Origin: Phyllobacterium brassicacearum
GTDB lineage: Bacteria; Pseudomonadota; Alphaproteobacteria; Rhizobiales; Rhizobiaceae
NCBI RefSeq assembly: GCF_003010955.1
Contig: NZ_PGGO01000027.1
Coordinates: 1 to 64,000 of the forward strand
Reading direction: 5' to 3'
DNA: 64,000 nucleotides
Under the pieces are notes generated by a model, which was not told where the DNA came from, searched no databases, and worked only from the letters and a program-made list of their open reading frames with translations. Position 1 is the first letter of the stretch. Each line of letters starts with the position of its first letter. The position numbers and the translations under genes are program-made. This document shows, piece after piece, positions 63,111 to 64,000 of this stretch.

Positions 63111-64000
63111 TTACCGACAACCGCTCTGATCGGCGCTCCGCCAGGCTGTTCGTCGTTGAGGCGGACGGCACGATGCGTGACCTGCCGCGCACCAGGCTCG
63201 CGACGCTATTCGATCCCGGCGATCTGATCGTCGCCAATGACGCCGCGACCTTGCCTGCCAGCTTGCATGGTACACATGTCCCAAGCGGCGAGGCGATCGA
63301 GATTCGCCTGGCCGGCTGGCTATCACTTCCCGATCCTACCCGCTTCGTGGCGATTGCCTTCGGCTCGGGTGATCACCGCACGCGCACGGAAGACCGGCTG
63401 CCTCCGCCTGCGCTGTCAACTGGCGACCGCCTTCGGCTCGGCCCGCTTGAAGCCGTCGTCGAGCGCCTTCTCGACCATCCTCGACTTCTCGAGCTGTACT
63501 TCCCAGGTATCCGCGCAGCGGTGCTTGCAGGAATGGCGCAGCACGGCCAGCCGATCCAATACGCGCATGCTCCCGAGCCGTTGGCGCTGTGGGATGTTTG
63601 GACGAAGATTGCCGCCCGGCCGTTCGCGTTCGAGGCGCCGTCGGCGGGCTTCGCGCTCGACTGGCGCACGCTCCAAGCCTGGCGTCGGCGCGACGTCGGC
63701 TTCGCAGCACTCACGCATGCCGCGGGCGTTTCTTCCACCGGCGATCCCGCGCTCGACTCGCGCCTTCCCCTCGACGAGCCGTACCGCATCCCTGAGCGCA
63801 CCGCGGCGCAGGTCGCGCGGGCGAAGCTCCGCGGCAGCCGCATCATCGCGATCGGCACGAGTGTCGTGCGCGCGCTTGAGGCAGCCGCCAATGCCGATGG
63901 CAGCGTGCGCGCCGGAAATGGCACTGCGACAGGGCGCATCGCGCGGGGCACGCTGCTTCGCGTGGTCGATGCGATTCTCACGGGCGTCCACCAGCCCGGC
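63107..64000 (+). CDS. QueA-like S-adenosylmethionine:tRNA ribosyltransferase-isomerase family protein (partial)
   Basis: At least 298 residues are encoded before the window ends. The N-terminal block LFDPGDLIVANDAATLPASL resembles QueA, as do the C-terminal RIPERTAAQVARAKLRGSRI and IAIGTSVVRALEAAANADG. The middle is shorter and has LTHAAGVSSTGDPALDSRLP where true QueA has an HVGxGTF motif, so this is a QueA paralogue group rather than the standard enzyme. It overlaps the SDR gene by ATGA and so belongs to the SoxR-controlled operon. No stop is present within the window. Confidence 0.7.
   Translation, partial: MITDNRSDRRSARLFVVEADGTMRDLPRTRLATLFDPGDLIVANDAATLPASLHGTHVPSGEAIEIRLAGWLSLPDPTRFVAIAFGSGDHRTRTEDRLPPPALSTGDRLRLGPLEAVVERLLDHPRLLELYFPGIRAAVLAGMAQHGQPIQYAHAPEPLALWDVWTKIAARPFAFEAPSAGFALDWRTLQAWRRRDVGFAALTHAAGVSSTGDPALDSRLPLDEPYRIPERTAAQVARAKLRGSRIIAIGTSVVRALEAAANADGSVRAGNGTATGRIARGTLLRVVDAILTGVHQPG

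Noticed and set aside
1-64000. tRNA, rRNA, CRISPR array, phage structural genes or replication origin
   Set aside because: Looked for typical signatures (acceptor/T-loop sequences, regularly spaced repeats, rep/par genes) and found none.

Overview
The window looks like an accessory region (plasmid, chromid or genomic island) of an alphaproteobacterium of the Rhizobiales. The pointers are two DUF982 relics or genes, a Rhizobiales-type porin, an AttEFGH-like ABC system, Ugp-type ABC transporters, and small conserved proteins typical of rhizobia. This is inferred from protein families; no rRNA, tRNA, replication origin or CRISPR array was seen.

Layout. 0-9 kb: small hypothetical proteins, a metallothionein-like zinc protein, and two decayed IS6-family elements in the same orientation. 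These flank a TetR/membrane-protein pair and the 3' end of a sugar-binding-protein gene. 9-18.5 kb: a redox and copper/silver block. It has a GDCCVxC protein, a periplasmic thioredoxin with a CcdA-like partner, and a haloacid dehalogenase. These are followed by FixH/YtkA-like, CusB-like and CusA-like genes, a membrane methyltransferase, a Met-rich protein and a DUF411 protein, then a convergent cupin. 19-24 kb: a GAF/PucR-type regulator divergent from an MFS carrier and an M20 amidohydrolase. 24-33 kb: heavily eroded DNA with IS3, ISKra4, SDR, S1C protease, peroxiredoxin and large-protein remnants, and a porin broken by a single amber codon. Two things in it look alive: a class III nucleotide cyclase, and an unrecognised HEIGH-metallopeptidase cassette at about 27.9-29.2 kb. 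33-37.6 kb: an AttH/FtsX-permease/ATPase operon. 38.2-39.2 kb: a PIN-type toxin-antitoxin pair with a perfect operator palindrome.

41-51.7 kb is a coherent catabolic island. A binding protein, two permeases and an ATPase are followed by a glycerophosphodiester phosphodiesterase (GDPD), a LacI regulator and an inositol-monophosphatase-like enzyme. A second GDPD-like gene converges on it, and a sulfatase-superfamily hydrolase with a divergent LysR regulator lies upstream. A perfect 20-bp CG-centred palindrome sits in front of the binding-protein gene. The likely role is import and hydrolysis of a phosphodiester or sulfate-ester organic compound. 51.7-54.6 kb: an IS110 remnant and small XRE/HTH genes with twin operators. 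54.7-59.7 kb: LysR, an Old Yellow Enzyme and a two-subunit molybdenum hydroxylase of the isoquinoline-oxidoreductase type. 60-61.3 kb: a second cyclase paralogous to the first. 61.9-64 kb: SoxR divergent from an SDR and a QueA-like gene across a SoxR-box promoter with a 19-bp spacer; the QueA-like gene runs off the end.

Several intergenic repeat families connect distant parts of the window: a 90-bp repeat that includes a start codon, a repeat of about 120 bp, and a 45-bp motif around ATCGCATAAT. Together with many frameshifted or truncated genes, they show repeated recombination and decay.
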